Source: Pararhodobacter sp. CCB-MM2 (GTDB lineage Bacteria; Pseudomonadota; Alphaproteobacteria; Rhodobacterales; Rhodobacteraceae). From it: a stretch of DNA of 64,000 bases. The notes beneath the pieces were generated by a model, which worked only from the letters and a program-made list of their open reading frames with translations, was not told the DNA's origin and ran no database searches. Where the stretch lies: assembly GCF_001691415.1 (NCBI RefSeq), contig NZ_LRRR01000020.1:19561-83560 (forward strand), written 5' to 3'. The translations under genes and the position numbers were made by a program. Below are positions 46,560-55,840 of the stretch, piece by piece (the stretch's first letter is position 1; each line of letters opens with the position of its first letter).

Positions 46560-46862
46560 TTAGCCGCAAGGCCCGCCGATGAAGCCCAGCCCGTAGCCCA
46601 GACGCCACAGACCGACCAACAGGGCGAGGCCCCCGGCCATGCGGTTGATCCCCGCGGCCTCGCCTTCGCCGGGTTTGGCGAGGGCGATGGCCCCGAACAG
46701 GATCGCCAGCCCGCCAAAGGCGATGGCGCCGTAATCGACGAACGAACAGGTCCGGACCCCGTTCATCGAGCTGGTGCTGAGAGAGGTGAAGCTTACGATG
46801 ACGCTGAGCAGCGCCAGAATGGCAGCCGCCTTGGCCGCGCCGGTAATATCGCGCCAGTTCAT
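46560..46862 (-). CDS. Small membrane protein of unknown function
   Basis: 100 residues beginning MNWRDITGAAKAAAILALL. Three predicted membrane helices (about 10-28, 43-62, 76-97) and a CGxxx-COOH end (GGPCG). No family recognised. ATG 46862 follows AAGGA. Divergent from the MarR-type regulator with 171 bp between, so it could be that regulator's target; that is inference. Confidence 0.65.
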   Translation of the reverse strand: MNWRDITGAAKAAAILALLSVIVSFTSLSTSSMNGVRTCSFVDYGAIAFGGLAILFGAIALAKPGEGEAAGINRMAGGLALLVGLWRLGYGLGFIGGPCG

Positions 46863-47033
46863 GGGCAAATCCTTCAAAAATAGGCTCAGATCAAAGAAGG
46901 ACACTGTGCAGGATAAGGGCCGTTGCGTCAAACTTCGGGCATTTGCCGGGACCGAAACGCGCGGGTCGCGACAAAATGTTTCACCCGCGAAAATGACACT
47001 TGATTTTGCATGCGAGAGTCTGATTGTTACCAC

Positions 47034-47528
47034 ATGAAAACAGAATCCGCTCAAGCATTCCAAACCGACCCCGAGGCCATCCCTTCGGGCAAGGAATACT
47101 ATGAACGCTCGTTGACCGTGGCCCTGCTGAGGGCGCGGGAATCGACGATGCGGCGCTTCAAGAAATACGCCGATCAGGAAGACCTGTCGCTGCCGCAATG
47201 GCGGGTGCTGCGGGCGCTGGCCGATGGCGAGGCGCTGGACGCCGGCACCCTGTGCCAACGTTGCGTGATCCTGCCGCCGTCGCTGACGCGGATCCTGCGC
47301 GCCCTGTCCGAGCGCGGGCTGATCATGCCGGTCGAATGTGCCGATGCGCGCCGCCATATGGTGACGTTGACGGACAGCGGTCAGGCCCTGTTCGACAAGC
47401 TGGTGGGTGCCTCGCAAGAGACCCGGCGCGAGATCGATCACGCGTTCGGCGAAGAGAAGATGTCGCTGCTGCTCGATATGCTCAACGAGCTGCGGATCGT
47501 CACCGACGGGTTGCCCAGCAACGACTGA
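47034..47528 (+). CDS. hpaR: MarR-family regulator, HpaR-like
   Basis: 164 residues of the MarR family. The pattern YYERSLTVALLRARESTMRRFKKYADQEDLSLPQWRVLRAL then VILPPSLTRILRALSERGLI is characteristic of HpaR, the homoprotocatechuate-operon repressor. No hpa catabolic genes are in the window, so the target is unknown; the divergent small membrane protein gene is the nearest candidate. The 171-bp divergent region is A/T-rich for this genome. Followed by a strong terminator. Confidence 0.82.
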   Translation: MKTESAQAFQTDPEAIPSGKEYYERSLTVALLRARESTMRRFKKYADQEDLSLPQWRVLRALADGEALDAGTLCQRCVILPPSLTRILRALSERGLIMPVECADARRHMVTLTDSGQALFDKLVGASQETRREIDHAFGEEKMSLLLDMLNELRIVTDGLPSND

Positions 47529-47551
47529 CCCGCGCCTCAGCGCCATGATAG

Positions 47552-47583
47552 AAGGGCCGCAGCCAGTCTGGCGCGGCCCTTTT
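47552..47583. terminator. Terminator between hpaR-like gene and YqgE gene
   Basis: 9-bp stem AAGGGCCGC / GCGGCCCTT (47552-47560, 47573-47581), loop containing a further GCCA/TGGC pairing, then T4. It lies between two converging genes. Confidence 0.85.
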
Positions 47584-47595
47584 CGGTTCGCGGGG

Positions 47596-48177
47596 CTATG
47601 CCCGGCCCGAGACCGGCGACAGGCTGAGGGGATCGACGCCCATGGATTTCAGCGCCTCGTTCCACTGATGCCCGCCGGGCTTGCGGTCAAAGATCAACGC
47701 TTGCGGCGCCGCGGCCGTCAGCCAGGCGTTCTGCGCCAACTCCGCCTCCAGCTGGCCGGGGCCCCAGCCCGAATAGCCCAGCGCCAGCAGCCAGTCGCGC
47801 GGCCCCTCGCCCTTGGCAATCGCCTTCAACACATCGGTCGACGCGCTGAGACTCAACCCGTCCGGCAGCGCCTGTGCATGGCTGTCTTCGGTGTCGCAGG
47901 GGCCATGCAGCACGAAGCCGCGCTGGGTCTCGACCGGGCCGCCGGACAGAACCGGGGTTGCGGCCAGCTCAGGCCGCTCGCCGGGCAGGGCCTCGTCGCC
48001 GATGCCGATCTGCTCGAACACGTCGCCCAGCGTCAGATGCGTCAGCGGCCGGTTCAGGATCAGACCGAAGGCCCCTTCCTCGCTATGCGCGCAGAGATAG
48101 ATCACCGAATGCGAGAAACGGGGATCCGCCATCGACGGCGTCGAGATCAGGAGTTTGCCGGTCAGATCAAAGCTCAT
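47596..48177 (-). CDS. YqgE/AlgH family protein (DUF179)
   Basis: 193 residues. Landmarks: GKLLISTPSMADPRFSHSVIYLCAHSEEGAFGLILNRPL, SGGPVETQRGFVLH, LLALGYSGWGPGQLEAEL. Widely conserved soluble protein linked to alginate regulation in Pseudomonas, biochemical role unknown. Divergent from the DsbD-N-like gene. Confidence 0.93.
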   Translation of the reverse strand: MSFDLTGKLLISTPSMADPRFSHSVIYLCAHSEEGAFGLILNRPLTHLTLGDVFEQIGIGDEALPGERPELAATPVLSGGPVETQRGFVLHGPCDTEDSHAQALPDGLSLSASTDVLKAIAKGEGPRDWLLALGYSGWGPGQLEAELAQNAWLTAAAPQALIFDRKPGGHQWNEALKSMGVDPLSLSPVSGRA

Positions 48178-48333
48178 GGATGCCTACTGCAATGCCTTCT
48201 GCGCGGGCGGCTGGGGTCTTGGATGCCTCTGCAATCAATGTGGCCTCTGGTCAGGGAAAAGCCAAGCATCGCTGCGGCTCGCTCTCGCCGTTTTGTGACT
48301 TTCCGGCCGGTCGGCATCTGGTAATCAGGGTCC

Positions 48334-49212
48334 ATGACCAGCCTTTCTTGCCCCGTCACCTCCCGTGCCCTTCCCCCATCCCGGCGCGCCCGCCGGACCG
48401 GCCTTCGCCGTCGTCTGCAGGCGGCGGCTCTGGCTGTGACGACGGCCCTCGCCGCCCTGCCCTTGCAGGCGCAATCCGGCCCGGTCGTCGAGGCCGAGAT
48501 CCTGCCGGGCTGGACCACAGATCGCGGGACGCAAATGGTCGCGCTGCACCTGCGCATGAGCCCCGGCTGGCACACCTATTGGCGCATTCCCGGCGAGGCA
48601 GGCATCGCGCCCCGGTTCGACTGGGGCCGCTCGCAGAACGTCGCCGCCATTGCGCCGATCTGGCCACATCCCGAGATCTTCGACCAGAACGGCTATCGCT
48701 CCTATGGCTACGAGGACGAGCTGATCCTGCCGTTGGAGATCACCCCCAGCGATCCCTCGCGCCCGATGGCCCTGATGGGAGACCTGTCGATCGGCGTCTG
48801 CAACGAGACCTGCGTGCCGGCCGATCTGTCGGTGACCGGCGTCCTGCGCCATGACAGCCAGCGCGATCCCCGGATCGACGCGGCGCTGGCCAGTGCTGCC
48901 CGCCCGGCCGAGCGTGCGGGTGTGACCCGCGCCCTGTGCAGCCTCGCGCCGGCCGAAAGCGGTGCGCGCCTGACCCTGCGCGTCAGCGTGCCCACGCGCG
49001 GTGCCGACGAGACCGTGGTCGTGGAATTGCCCGGCTCTGGCTACCGTGTGACGGAAAGCCGGACGTGGCGCGAAGGGGGCGAGCTGGTCACCACCGCCTA
49101 CCTGCGTGCGCCGCGCCGGGCCGAGGCCGTGGGCCTGACCCGTGGCTCGGTCGCCTATACGGTGCTGGGCGACGGCCCGATGCTTTGGGCGCAGGGCTGC
49201 ACGGGCGGCTGA
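48334..49212 (+). CDS. Exported DsbD N-terminal-domain-like protein
   Basis: 292 residues. A long basic n-region (RRARRTGLRRRL) and hydrophobic core ending ALPLQAQ (about 47) form a signal peptide. The body resembles the periplasmic alpha domain of the DsbD/ScsB reductases: GWHTYWRIPGEAGIAPRFDW, YGYEDELILPLEITP, and the Cys pair VCNETCVPA. The membrane and thioredoxin parts of DsbD are absent here, so it may act as a separate thiol carrier or partner. Converges on the RND pump gene with 6 nt between. Confidence 0.82.
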   Translation: MTSLSCPVTSRALPPSRRARRTGLRRRLQAAALAVTTALAALPLQAQSGPVVEAEILPGWTTDRGTQMVALHLRMSPGWHTYWRIPGEAGIAPRFDWGRSQNVAAIAPIWPHPEIFDQNGYRSYGYEDELILPLEITPSDPSRPMALMGDLSIGVCNETCVPADLSVTGVLRHDSQRDPRIDAALASAARPAERAGVTRALCSLAPAESGARLTLRVSVPTRGADETVVVELPGSGYRVTESRTWREGGELVTTAYLRAPRRAEAVGLTRGSVAYTVLGDGPMLWAQGCTGG

Positions 49213-49218
49213 GCCGCC

Positions 49219-52200
49219 TTATTCCGCGGCTTCGGGCGCTGACGGCGGGGCTTTGCGCCGCAGCAAGGTCAGCAGCCCGCCAACACCCCATAGAACCAGT
49301 AATCCGGCCCCGGCCGCGGCGGCAAACACCGCCAGCTCGGCCGTCATGCCCTCGGCCCCCGGCAGCGCCAGCGCGGTCAGCGGCCCCGTCTCGTCCTGCA
49401 CCAGATCCCAGCCCATGGTCGCCGCGAACACGCCGGCCACCCACAGCAGCGCCAGCCACGGCACCGCGCGCAATCCGCCGCCCACCTGCGACGCCGGCAT
49501 CCGCAGCGCCCGCTTGAGCGAGGCCACAGCGCGGGACAGGTCATGCCCGGTGGCCAGAAGCGACGGCACGATCAGCAGCACCAGCACCATGCCGAAGCCC
49601 AGCCCGTAGGACAGCGTGACCACCGTCGGCCGCAGGAACTGCGCGTCGTTCGAGCGCTCGAACAACAGAGGGCCCAACCCGAAGACCGTGGTCGCCGTGG
49701 TCAGCAGCACGGGCCGCAACCGGTCGGCAGCCGCCTCGGCGATGGAGGGGAACAGCCCCCTCTCCACCGAATATTCATCGACCGTCGAGACCAAGACGAT
49801 GGAATCGTTGATGATGATCCCGGCCATGCCGATGATGCCGACGACCGAGAACATGGTCAGCGGGATGTTCCACGCCGCATGGCCATAGATCACGCCGATC
49901 AAGCCAAAGGGGATCACCGACATCACCACCAAGGGCCGCAGCCAGCTGGAAAAGACCCAGGCCAGCACAAGGTAGATGGCGATCAGGCAGCCAATCGCAC
50001 CCAGAGTCGCATCGCCGAGGAACTCGTCTTCCTGCTGCGACAGGCCCGACAGGCGGAAGGTGATGCCGAAATCCTCGGCCAGACGTGGCAGGATCTCACT
50101 CTCCATCTGCGACAGCAGCGCGGCAGCGGCGGCGGCATCCTCGTCGTCCAGCACGCCGCTGACGGTGACCAGCTGCAACCCGTTCTCCCGCTGGATCGAG
50201 CTGAAGCCCTGCTGCGTCTCCACCCGGACGATATCGCCCAGCGGCAGGTAGCGCCCGCCCGACGAGCGCAGCAGCGTGTTCTCCAGAAAATCCGCGGCGC
50301 GCTCGTTCTCGGGCAGCGTGACCCAGATCTCGGCCGAGCGGACGCCATCCGGGAACACCGCCGCCTCGATCCCGCTGAGGCGCTGCCGAAGCTCCCGCGC
50401 CAGAGCATCGGTCGAGAAGCCAAGCGCCTGCCCCTGCGGCGTCAGGGCGAGGACCAACTCTTCCTTGTCATAGGCCAGCGAATCTTCCAGCCCGGTGACG
50501 ATGGCAAAACCCGAGAGCAGCGCTTTCAAAGCCTCGGCCGCCGCCTTCAACGTCTCTGCATCCGCGCCGATCAGGTCCACGGACAGGCTGTCGCCGCCCG
50601 GCCCCATGCCGAAGGAGCGGAAGCTCAACTCCTCCAGCAGCGGGTTCTGGCGAACCTCGTCCTGCAACATCGAGGTGAACTCGAACGAGGAATAGGGCCG
50701 GTGGTCCGCCCCGATCAGGTCGATGGTCAGCGAGCCTTGCTGATCCGGAGAGCGGTTCTCGGCCGCGGCCAGCCCGCGCCCGGTATTGCCGCCCACCTCG
50801 GCCACGATCGAGGCGACGGGCCAAGCGCCATGTTCCGCCTCCAACCGGGCCGAGAGATCCCGCGCCGCGCGCTGCAATTCCTGCATCATCGCCATGGTGT
50901 CGGCGCGGGTGGCATCCGGCGCCATCAGGAAGTTCGCGCTCAGCGTCCCCTGCTCGGGCGAGGAGAAGAAGCGCCAGGTCACGTCGCCGCGGATGAACAT
51001 CGTCCCGGCCCAGGCGAGGCAGACGACCAGCGCCGCCAGCACGACATAGCGCGCGCGGATCACCAGCCGCATGAAGGGCAGGAACAGCTTGTCGCGGAAG
51101 GCGTCGAAGCCCTTGTTCACCATGCGCGAGGGCCAGTCGTACCAATGGTCTTTGGCCGATCCCGCCAGCGCATGGGCCATGTGGTTGGGCAAGATCAGGA
51201 AGCATTCCACGACCGAGGCCACCAAGACCGCGATCACCGTCCAGGGAATATCGGCGATCATGTCGCCGAAGCGCCCGCCGATCACCGTCAGCCCGCCAAA
51301 GGCGATCACCGTCGTCAGCGAGGCCGCCAGCACCGGCATACCCATGCGCGTCGCCGCATTCTCGGCCGCTTCCTGCGGGCTTTCCTTCAGCACGCGGTAA
51401 CGGAAATCGGCGTGTTCGCCCACGACGATGGCGTCATCGACGACGATGCCCAAGGTGATGATCAGCGCGAACAGCGAGATCATGTTCAGGCTCATGCCCG
51501 AGGCATACATGAATGCCACGGCGGCCAGCATCGACACCGGGATCCCCGCCGCCACCCAGATCGCCGTGCGGGCGTTGAGGAACAGGAACAGCAGCAGGAC
51601 GACCAGCACCAGCCCCTGTGCGCCATTGGTCAACAGGATGTTCAACCGGCCCGAGATCATGTCGGCCCGCGCCGAGGTCAGCTCGATCCGCATGCCCTCG
51701 GGCAGGGACAGCAGCATCTCGTCCGCGACGTCCTGCACCGTGGCCTGAATGCCGATGGCGTCACCATTCTGCGAGCGTTCGACGCGCACCACCACCGCTT
51801 GATGATCGCCCGAGTAATAGGACCGGTCCCGGTCATAAGCCTCGGCCCGGACCGTAGCCACATCGCCCACCGTCAGCGTGCTGCCATCCGCGCCCGAGCG
51901 CAGGACGATCGCCTCGATCTCGTCAGGGCTGCGCCGCGCCTCGCCGGTTCGTACCCGCTGCGTGCCGCCGGCCAGCTCGCCCGACGGATCGGCCGAGACC
52001 GAGGCATCGATAGCCTGCGCGATCTCGGCCAACGTCACGTCGTATTGCACCAGCCGCATCGACGGCACCTCGACCGAGATCTCGGGCGAGGCGATGCCGG
52101 CAATGCTGGCACGAGTGATCCCTGCCGCGAACAGCCGGGCCACGAATTCATCGGTGAAGTTCACCAGCTGGTCCATGCCGACCGGACCGGCGATCACCAC

Positions 52201-52647
52201 ATTGGTCACCCGGTCGCGCCACGTTGAGCGGGTGATGCGCGGGTCCTCGGCATCCTCGGGCAAGGTGGTGATGACATCGAGCGCATCTTGCACATCGCTG
52301 GTCGCGCGGTCGATGTCCCAGCCGGGTTCGAACTCCAGCTCCAGCCGCGCCCGCCCCTCACTGGCGGTCGAGCTGCTGGAACTCACCCCCTCGACGGCCA
52401 TCAGCGTCGGCTCCATCACCTGCACGATGGCCGCATCCACGTCCGAGGCCCCGGCCCCCGGCCATGAGACCGAGATGCTGACACTGTCGACCACGACGTC
52501 GGGGAAGAATTGCGCATGCATGCGCGGCACGGCGAACAGCCCCGCCGCCAGCATCAACACAAGAACGAGGTTCGCGGCCGTGCGGTGACGGGTGAAATAG
52601 CGGAACAGGCCCAGCGAGGTGGCGGCGATGCGTCTTTCGCGGGCCAT
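49219..52647 (-). CDS. RND efflux pump inner-membrane permease
   Basis: 1142 residues of the AcrB/MdtF superfamily: N-terminal helix, porter domain, then GIVVDDAIVVGEHADFR with the paired proton-relay Asp of helix 4, and a second half with GIIGMAGIIINDSIVLVSTVDEY. Uses the proton gradient to expel drugs or metabolites. It is about 100 residues longer than AcrB. The extra C-terminus holds two more predicted helices (PWLALLWVAGVFAATMGW and VFAAAAGAGLLVLWGVGGLL). Downstream partner of the adaptor gene with 3 nt between; no outer-membrane channel gene is present. Confidence 0.95.
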   Translation of the reverse strand: MARERRIAATSLGLFRYFTRHRTAANLVLVLMLAAGLFAVPRMHAQFFPDVVVDSVSISVSWPGAGASDVDAAIVQVMEPTLMAVEGVSSSSSTASEGRARLELEFEPGWDIDRATSDVQDALDVITTLPEDAEDPRITRSTWRDRVTNVVIAGPVGMDQLVNFTDEFVARLFAAGITRASIAGIASPEISVEVPSMRLVQYDVTLAEIAQAIDASVSADPSGELAGGTQRVRTGEARRSPDEIEAIVLRSGADGSTLTVGDVATVRAEAYDRDRSYYSGDHQAVVVRVERSQNGDAIGIQATVQDVADEMLLSLPEGMRIELTSARADMISGRLNILLTNGAQGLVLVVLLLFLFLNARTAIWVAAGIPVSMLAAVAFMYASGMSLNMISLFALIITLGIVVDDAIVVGEHADFRYRVLKESPQEAAENAATRMGMPVLAASLTTVIAFGGLTVIGGRFGDMIADIPWTVIAVLVASVVECFLILPNHMAHALAGSAKDHWYDWPSRMVNKGFDAFRDKLFLPFMRLVIRARYVVLAALVVCLAWAGTMFIRGDVTWRFFSSPEQGTLSANFLMAPDATRADTMAMMQELQRAARDLSARLEAEHGAWPVASIVAEVGGNTGRGLAAAENRSPDQQGSLTIDLIGADHRPYSSFEFTSMLQDEVRQNPLLEELSFRSFGMGPGGDSLSVDLIGADAETLKAAAEALKALLSGFAIVTGLEDSLAYDKEELVLALTPQGQALGFSTDALARELRQRLSGIEAAVFPDGVRSAEIWVTLPENERAADFLENTLLRSSGGRYLPLGDIVRVETQQGFSSIQRENGLQLVTVSGVLDDEDAAAAAALLSQMESEILPRLAEDFGITFRLSGLSQQEDEFLGDATLGAIGCLIAIYLVLAWVFSSWLRPLVVMSVIPFGLIGVIYGHAAWNIPLTMFSVVGIIGMAGIIINDSIVLVSTVDEYSVERGLFPSIAEAAADRLRPVLLTTATTVFGLGPLLFERSNDAQFLRPTVVTLSYGLGFGMVLVLLIVPSLLATGHDLSRAVASLKRALRMPASQVGGGLRAVPWLALLWVAGVFAATMGWDLVQDETGPLTALALPGAEGMTAELAVFAAAAGAGLLVLWGVGGLLTLLRRKAPPSAPEAAE

Positions 52648-52650
52648 GGA

Positions 52651-54126
52651 TCAGCCCCCCTGCCGGGCGCCGCCGCCCTGTTCCAGCCGCTCGATCAACT
52701 GGGCGGGCACACTCTCCTGCTCCAGCTGGGCGAGGATGCGAACGCGCACGGGCTCGGGCATGCGGGTGTTCGCCTCGACCCGGGCAATCAACGCCGCGCG
52801 GCGCTCCGGGTCCAACGACACCAGATCGGGCACAGCCGGCGCCTGCCCGGCGGCAGCACTGTCGCGCTGCGGGCGCACGCGGATGCCCGCGCCCAGAAGC
52901 GGCGTGCGGGCGGCGACGATCTCGCGCCCGGCCAGATCGCCGACGCGCACCAGCACATCGTCGCCCTGCCTTCGTACGACCTCGACCTGACCGTCCTCCA
53001 GCCTGTCATCCGCACCCAGCAGCAACACGCCGCCCAGCGCATCCACGGCCGAGGCCGGAACCATGGCCACGCCCGGCAGCACCGGCTCGGTGATCCGCAC
53101 GGTGACGAAATCGCCCGGCCGGAACCCGCGCGGCGCCTCGATCGAAGCATAGACCAGCCGTCCCGACTGCCCCTCGCCGACCGAGGGCGCGACACGGCTC
53201 ACCTGCGCGGGCGAGGTGATCTCCAGCCCGCCCAATTCCATCGCCACCTGCGCCTCGGCGGGCAACAGCGCGCCGCCCTCGTCCAGAAGCCGCAGGTATT
53301 GCGCGGTCGACAGCCGGAAGCTGACCTCCAGACGGTCCGGATCGATGACCGAGGCCAGCAGCGCGTTCGACGCGACATTGCTGCCCGCGACTGCCATCGT
53401 GCCGCTGAGGACACCACCGAAGCTGGCGGTGATCTCGGTCTCGGCGACACGGCGTTCGGCTTCCGACAGGTTGATCCGCTGACGCTCCAGCGCTGTTTCC
53501 GCCTGTGCGACGCGGGCCTCCGCACTCGCCTCGGCCTGACGGCGCGAGATCAGCGCGGCACGGGCGCCGGCAAAGGCCAGCTCCGCCTCCTCGACCCCGG
53601 CCGAGGATCCGACACCGCGCTCAAGCAGCGTTTGTTGACGCTCGAAAGCCCGCTGGCGCAGGCCCACCTGCGATTCCGCTTCGGCCCGGTCCAGCCCGGC
53701 CAGCTCGGCCGAACGCTGGGCTTCGCGCAGCTCGTCCTCGGCTTGTGACAGGTCGGCGCGCACAAGGGCCAGCGCCGCCGTGGCATCCGCCGGGTCCAGA
53801 CGCACCAACACCTGCCCGGCCTCGACCACGGCGCCTTCCTCGAACCCGTCGGCCAGCTCCAGAATCCGCCCGCCCGAGGGCGCGCGCAGCTCCAGTGTCC
53901 GGCGCGAGACGACCTCGCCAAAGGCTGACAGCACCGGCGAGACGGCGCCCGGCTCCAGCGTGACCATCCGTGCCGTGAACACCCTCTCGCGCGCCATGCG
54001 CGGCATCGCCTCGCGTTCGGCCCGGGCCTGCAGCGTGTCGCGCACCATCCCTCCGGCAAAGGCCAGAAGGCCCAGCGCCATCGCGCCAAGGAACACGGCC
54101 AGCAAACTGCGGGTCAGAAAACGCAT
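52651..54126 (-). CDS. RND efflux periplasmic adaptor (membrane fusion protein)
   Basis: 491 residues. One N-terminal membrane anchor (about 7-29), barrel-sandwich/lipoyl segments (ELRAPSGGRILELADGFEEGAVVEAGQVLVRLD), a long coiled-coil hairpin (about 105-215, very Ala/Glu/Arg-rich), and C-terminal beta-barrel. It is longer than AcrA-type adaptors; the C-terminal about 70 residues (ARVEANTRMPEPVRVRILAQLEQESVPAQLIERLEQ) are an extra helical tail. First gene of the two-gene efflux operon. Confidence 0.93.
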   Translation of the reverse strand: MRFLTRSLLAVFLGAMALGLLAFAGGMVRDTLQARAEREAMPRMARERVFTARMVTLEPGAVSPVLSAFGEVVSRRTLELRAPSGGRILELADGFEEGAVVEAGQVLVRLDPADATAALALVRADLSQAEDELREAQRSAELAGLDRAEAESQVGLRQRAFERQQTLLERGVGSSAGVEEAELAFAGARAALISRRQAEASAEARVAQAETALERQRINLSEAERRVAETEITASFGGVLSGTMAVAGSNVASNALLASVIDPDRLEVSFRLSTAQYLRLLDEGGALLPAEAQVAMELGGLEITSPAQVSRVAPSVGEGQSGRLVYASIEAPRGFRPGDFVTVRITEPVLPGVAMVPASAVDALGGVLLLGADDRLEDGQVEVVRRQGDDVLVRVGDLAGREIVAARTPLLGAGIRVRPQRDSAAAGQAPAVPDLVSLDPERRAALIARVEANTRMPEPVRVRILAQLEQESVPAQLIERLEQGGGARQGG

Positions 54127-54228
54127 CGGGTGCCTATCATGGTGCCTTCATTCTACGTGAGATGGCCCGCGCCGGATCTGCCGGCAAGTCATAGAGCAGG
54201 CCTTGCACGGCTCAAACGCGCGTGCAGA

Positions 54229-54771
54229 TCATTTCCGTCGCAGATGTTCGTCCAATCGAGGCATGATTTCGACGAAATTGCACGGACGGTGCCGAAAATC
54301 GAGCTGCCAGTGCAGAATCTCGTCCCAGGCATCCTTGCAGGCCCCGGTCGACCCCGGCAGCGCGAACAGATAGGTCCCGCCCGCAACCCCGCCCGTGGCG
54401 CGGCTTTGAACGGCAGAGGTGCCGATCTTCTGCATCGAGACCATGGTGAAGACCGTGGCGAAGGCTTCGATCTCCTTCTCGTAGACGTCACGATGGGCCT
54501 CGACCGTCACGTCGCGCCCCGTCAGCCCGGTGCCGCCGGTCGAGAGGATGACATCGACCCCGTCATCCTCGATCCACAACCGAAGCTGCTGCGCGATCAG
54601 GTCACGCTCATCGGCGACGATGACGCGGCCGGCCAGCACATGGCCATCCGTGGTCAACCGCTCGACCAAGGTATCGCCCGAGCGGTCGTCCTCCAGCGTG
54701 CGCGTGTCCGAGACGGTCATCACCGCGATCCGCACCGGGATGAATTGTTTGCTTTCGTCGATCCGGCTCAT
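54229..54771 (-). CDS. moaB: Molybdenum cofactor biosynthesis protein MoaB
   Basis: 180 residues of the MogA/MoaB family: IAVMTVSDTRTLEDDRSGDTLVERL, LSTGGTGLTGRDVT, and LPGSTGACKDAWDEIL. Family members adenylylate molybdopterin before metal insertion. The cofactor made by this pathway is what the hydroxylase at 31.2 kb needs, though the genes are not linked. ATG 54771 follows GGAGG. Confidence 0.94.
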   Translation of the reverse strand: MSRIDESKQFIPVRIAVMTVSDTRTLEDDRSGDTLVERLTTDGHVLAGRVIVADERDLIAQQLRLWIEDDGVDVILSTGGTGLTGRDVTVEAHRDVYEKEIEAFATVFTMVSMQKIGTSAVQSRATGGVAGGTYLFALPGSTGACKDAWDEILHWQLDFRHRPCNFVEIMPRLDEHLRRK

Positions 54772-54845
54772 CCGAGCCTCCCTGCGCAAGGAGCTTTGCG
54801 CGCAGACTAGGCCCCCCGCCGCGGACGGCAAGGGGACAAATCGTG

Positions 54846-55676
54846 TCAGGGCAATTGCCGCAGCCTGGCTTTCAGCGCCAACAGATCGGCCCAGGCCTCG
54901 CGCTTGGCCTCGTTGTTGCGCAGCAGATACGCCGGATGGAGCATCGGCAGCGCCGGACGCCCCGCGACCTCGGCCCATTTGCCGCGCAGACGCAGGATGC
55001 CGCGCTGCTCCAGCAGCGCATCGCAAGCGACGTTGCCCATGATGACGATCAGGTCCGGCTGCGCAAGCTCGATATGCCGCATCAGGAACGGCTTCAGCAT
55101 CGCCAGTTCGGGCTTCGAGGGCTCGCGGTTGCCGGGCGGGCGCCACGGCACGGTGTTGGTGATATAGAGCGCCTGCGCCGGGTCGGGCGCCGTGCGTGAC
55201 AGACCAATCGCGGCGAACATCGCGTCCAGAAGCTGCCCCGCGCGTCCGACGAAAGGCTTGCCCTGCCGGTCCTCCTCGGCCCCCGGCCCCTCGCCTACGA
55301 TCATCACCCGCGCCTGCGGATTCCCGTCCGCAAAAACGCAGCTGCGCGCGCCGCGCTTCAGATCGCAATGGGGAAAGGCCGCCAAGGCCTCGGCAAGGGA
55401 CGGCAAATCCGCGGCATAGGCGGCCGACTGCTGCGCCGCCCGGATGGCGACCTCAACCTCATCCTCGACCGGCGCGGCCACTGGCGCGGGCGCCCCACCC
55501 CGCTTCGGCACCACATCCGCCACAGGGGCGGCGCGTTCGGCCTCGCGCTCGGCCTGTATCTCGGCCGCGCGCGCGAAACGGTCGACGGGCGCGTCCATCA
55601 GCGCCTCGTCCACCCCCAGTTCGACCTGCCACTCCAGCAGCGCCCGGGCCAGATGCCAGTCCATTTGTGCGTTCAT
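54846..55676 (-). CDS. Uracil-DNA glycosylase, Fe-S family 4/5 type
   Basis: 276 residues. After an N-terminal Ala/Pro-rich linker (about 45-75) comes the thermophile/SPO1-related UDG domain: VMIVGEGPGAEEDRQGKPFVGRAGQLLDA (motif 1) and MLHPAYLLRN (motif 2). Cys residues in FPHCDLKRGARSC and further on are candidate 4Fe-4S ligands. Removes uracil from DNA. I chose the ATG at 55676 (MNAQMDWHLARALLEWQ) over a TTG further upstream that lies inside the intergenic repeat. Confidence 0.9.
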   Translation of the reverse strand: MNAQMDWHLARALLEWQVELGVDEALMDAPVDRFARAAEIQAEREAERAAPVADVVPKRGGAPAPVAAPVEDEVEVAIRAAQQSAAYAADLPSLAEALAAFPHCDLKRGARSCVFADGNPQARVMIVGEGPGAEEDRQGKPFVGRAGQLLDAMFAAIGLSRTAPDPAQALYITNTVPWRPPGNREPSKPELAMLKPFLMRHIELAQPDLIVIMGNVACDALLEQRGILRLRGKWAEVAGRPALPMLHPAYLLRNNEAKREAWADLLALKARLRQLP

Positions 55677-55742
55677 GCCCCGGACCCTACCCGATCCCCC
55701 GCGCCCCGCCAATGAGTCGGCGCCCCGCGTGTCGTTGCCCTG

Positions 55743-55810
55743 CTCATCTTTGCTCCACAAATATCCTGGGGGGTGAATTTGCGCAGCAAAGAGGGGGGCA
55801 AAGCCCCCCT
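55743..55810 (-). repeat. Structured intergenic element, copy 2
   Basis: Minus strand, between the ilvD stop and the uracil-DNA glycosylase start. Order matches copy 1: hairpin 1, AGGGGGGC-TTT-GCCCCCCT (55810-55792); hairpin 2, TTTGC-TGC-GCAAA (55790-55778); then TCACCCCCC, then GGATATTT..GGA..AAGATGA. Stem bases differ from copy 1 but pairing, the TGC loop of hairpin 2 and the tail are kept. Confidence 0.6.
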
Positions 55811-55840
55811 ACCCGCCTGCCTTCAAAGACGAAATCCGGA

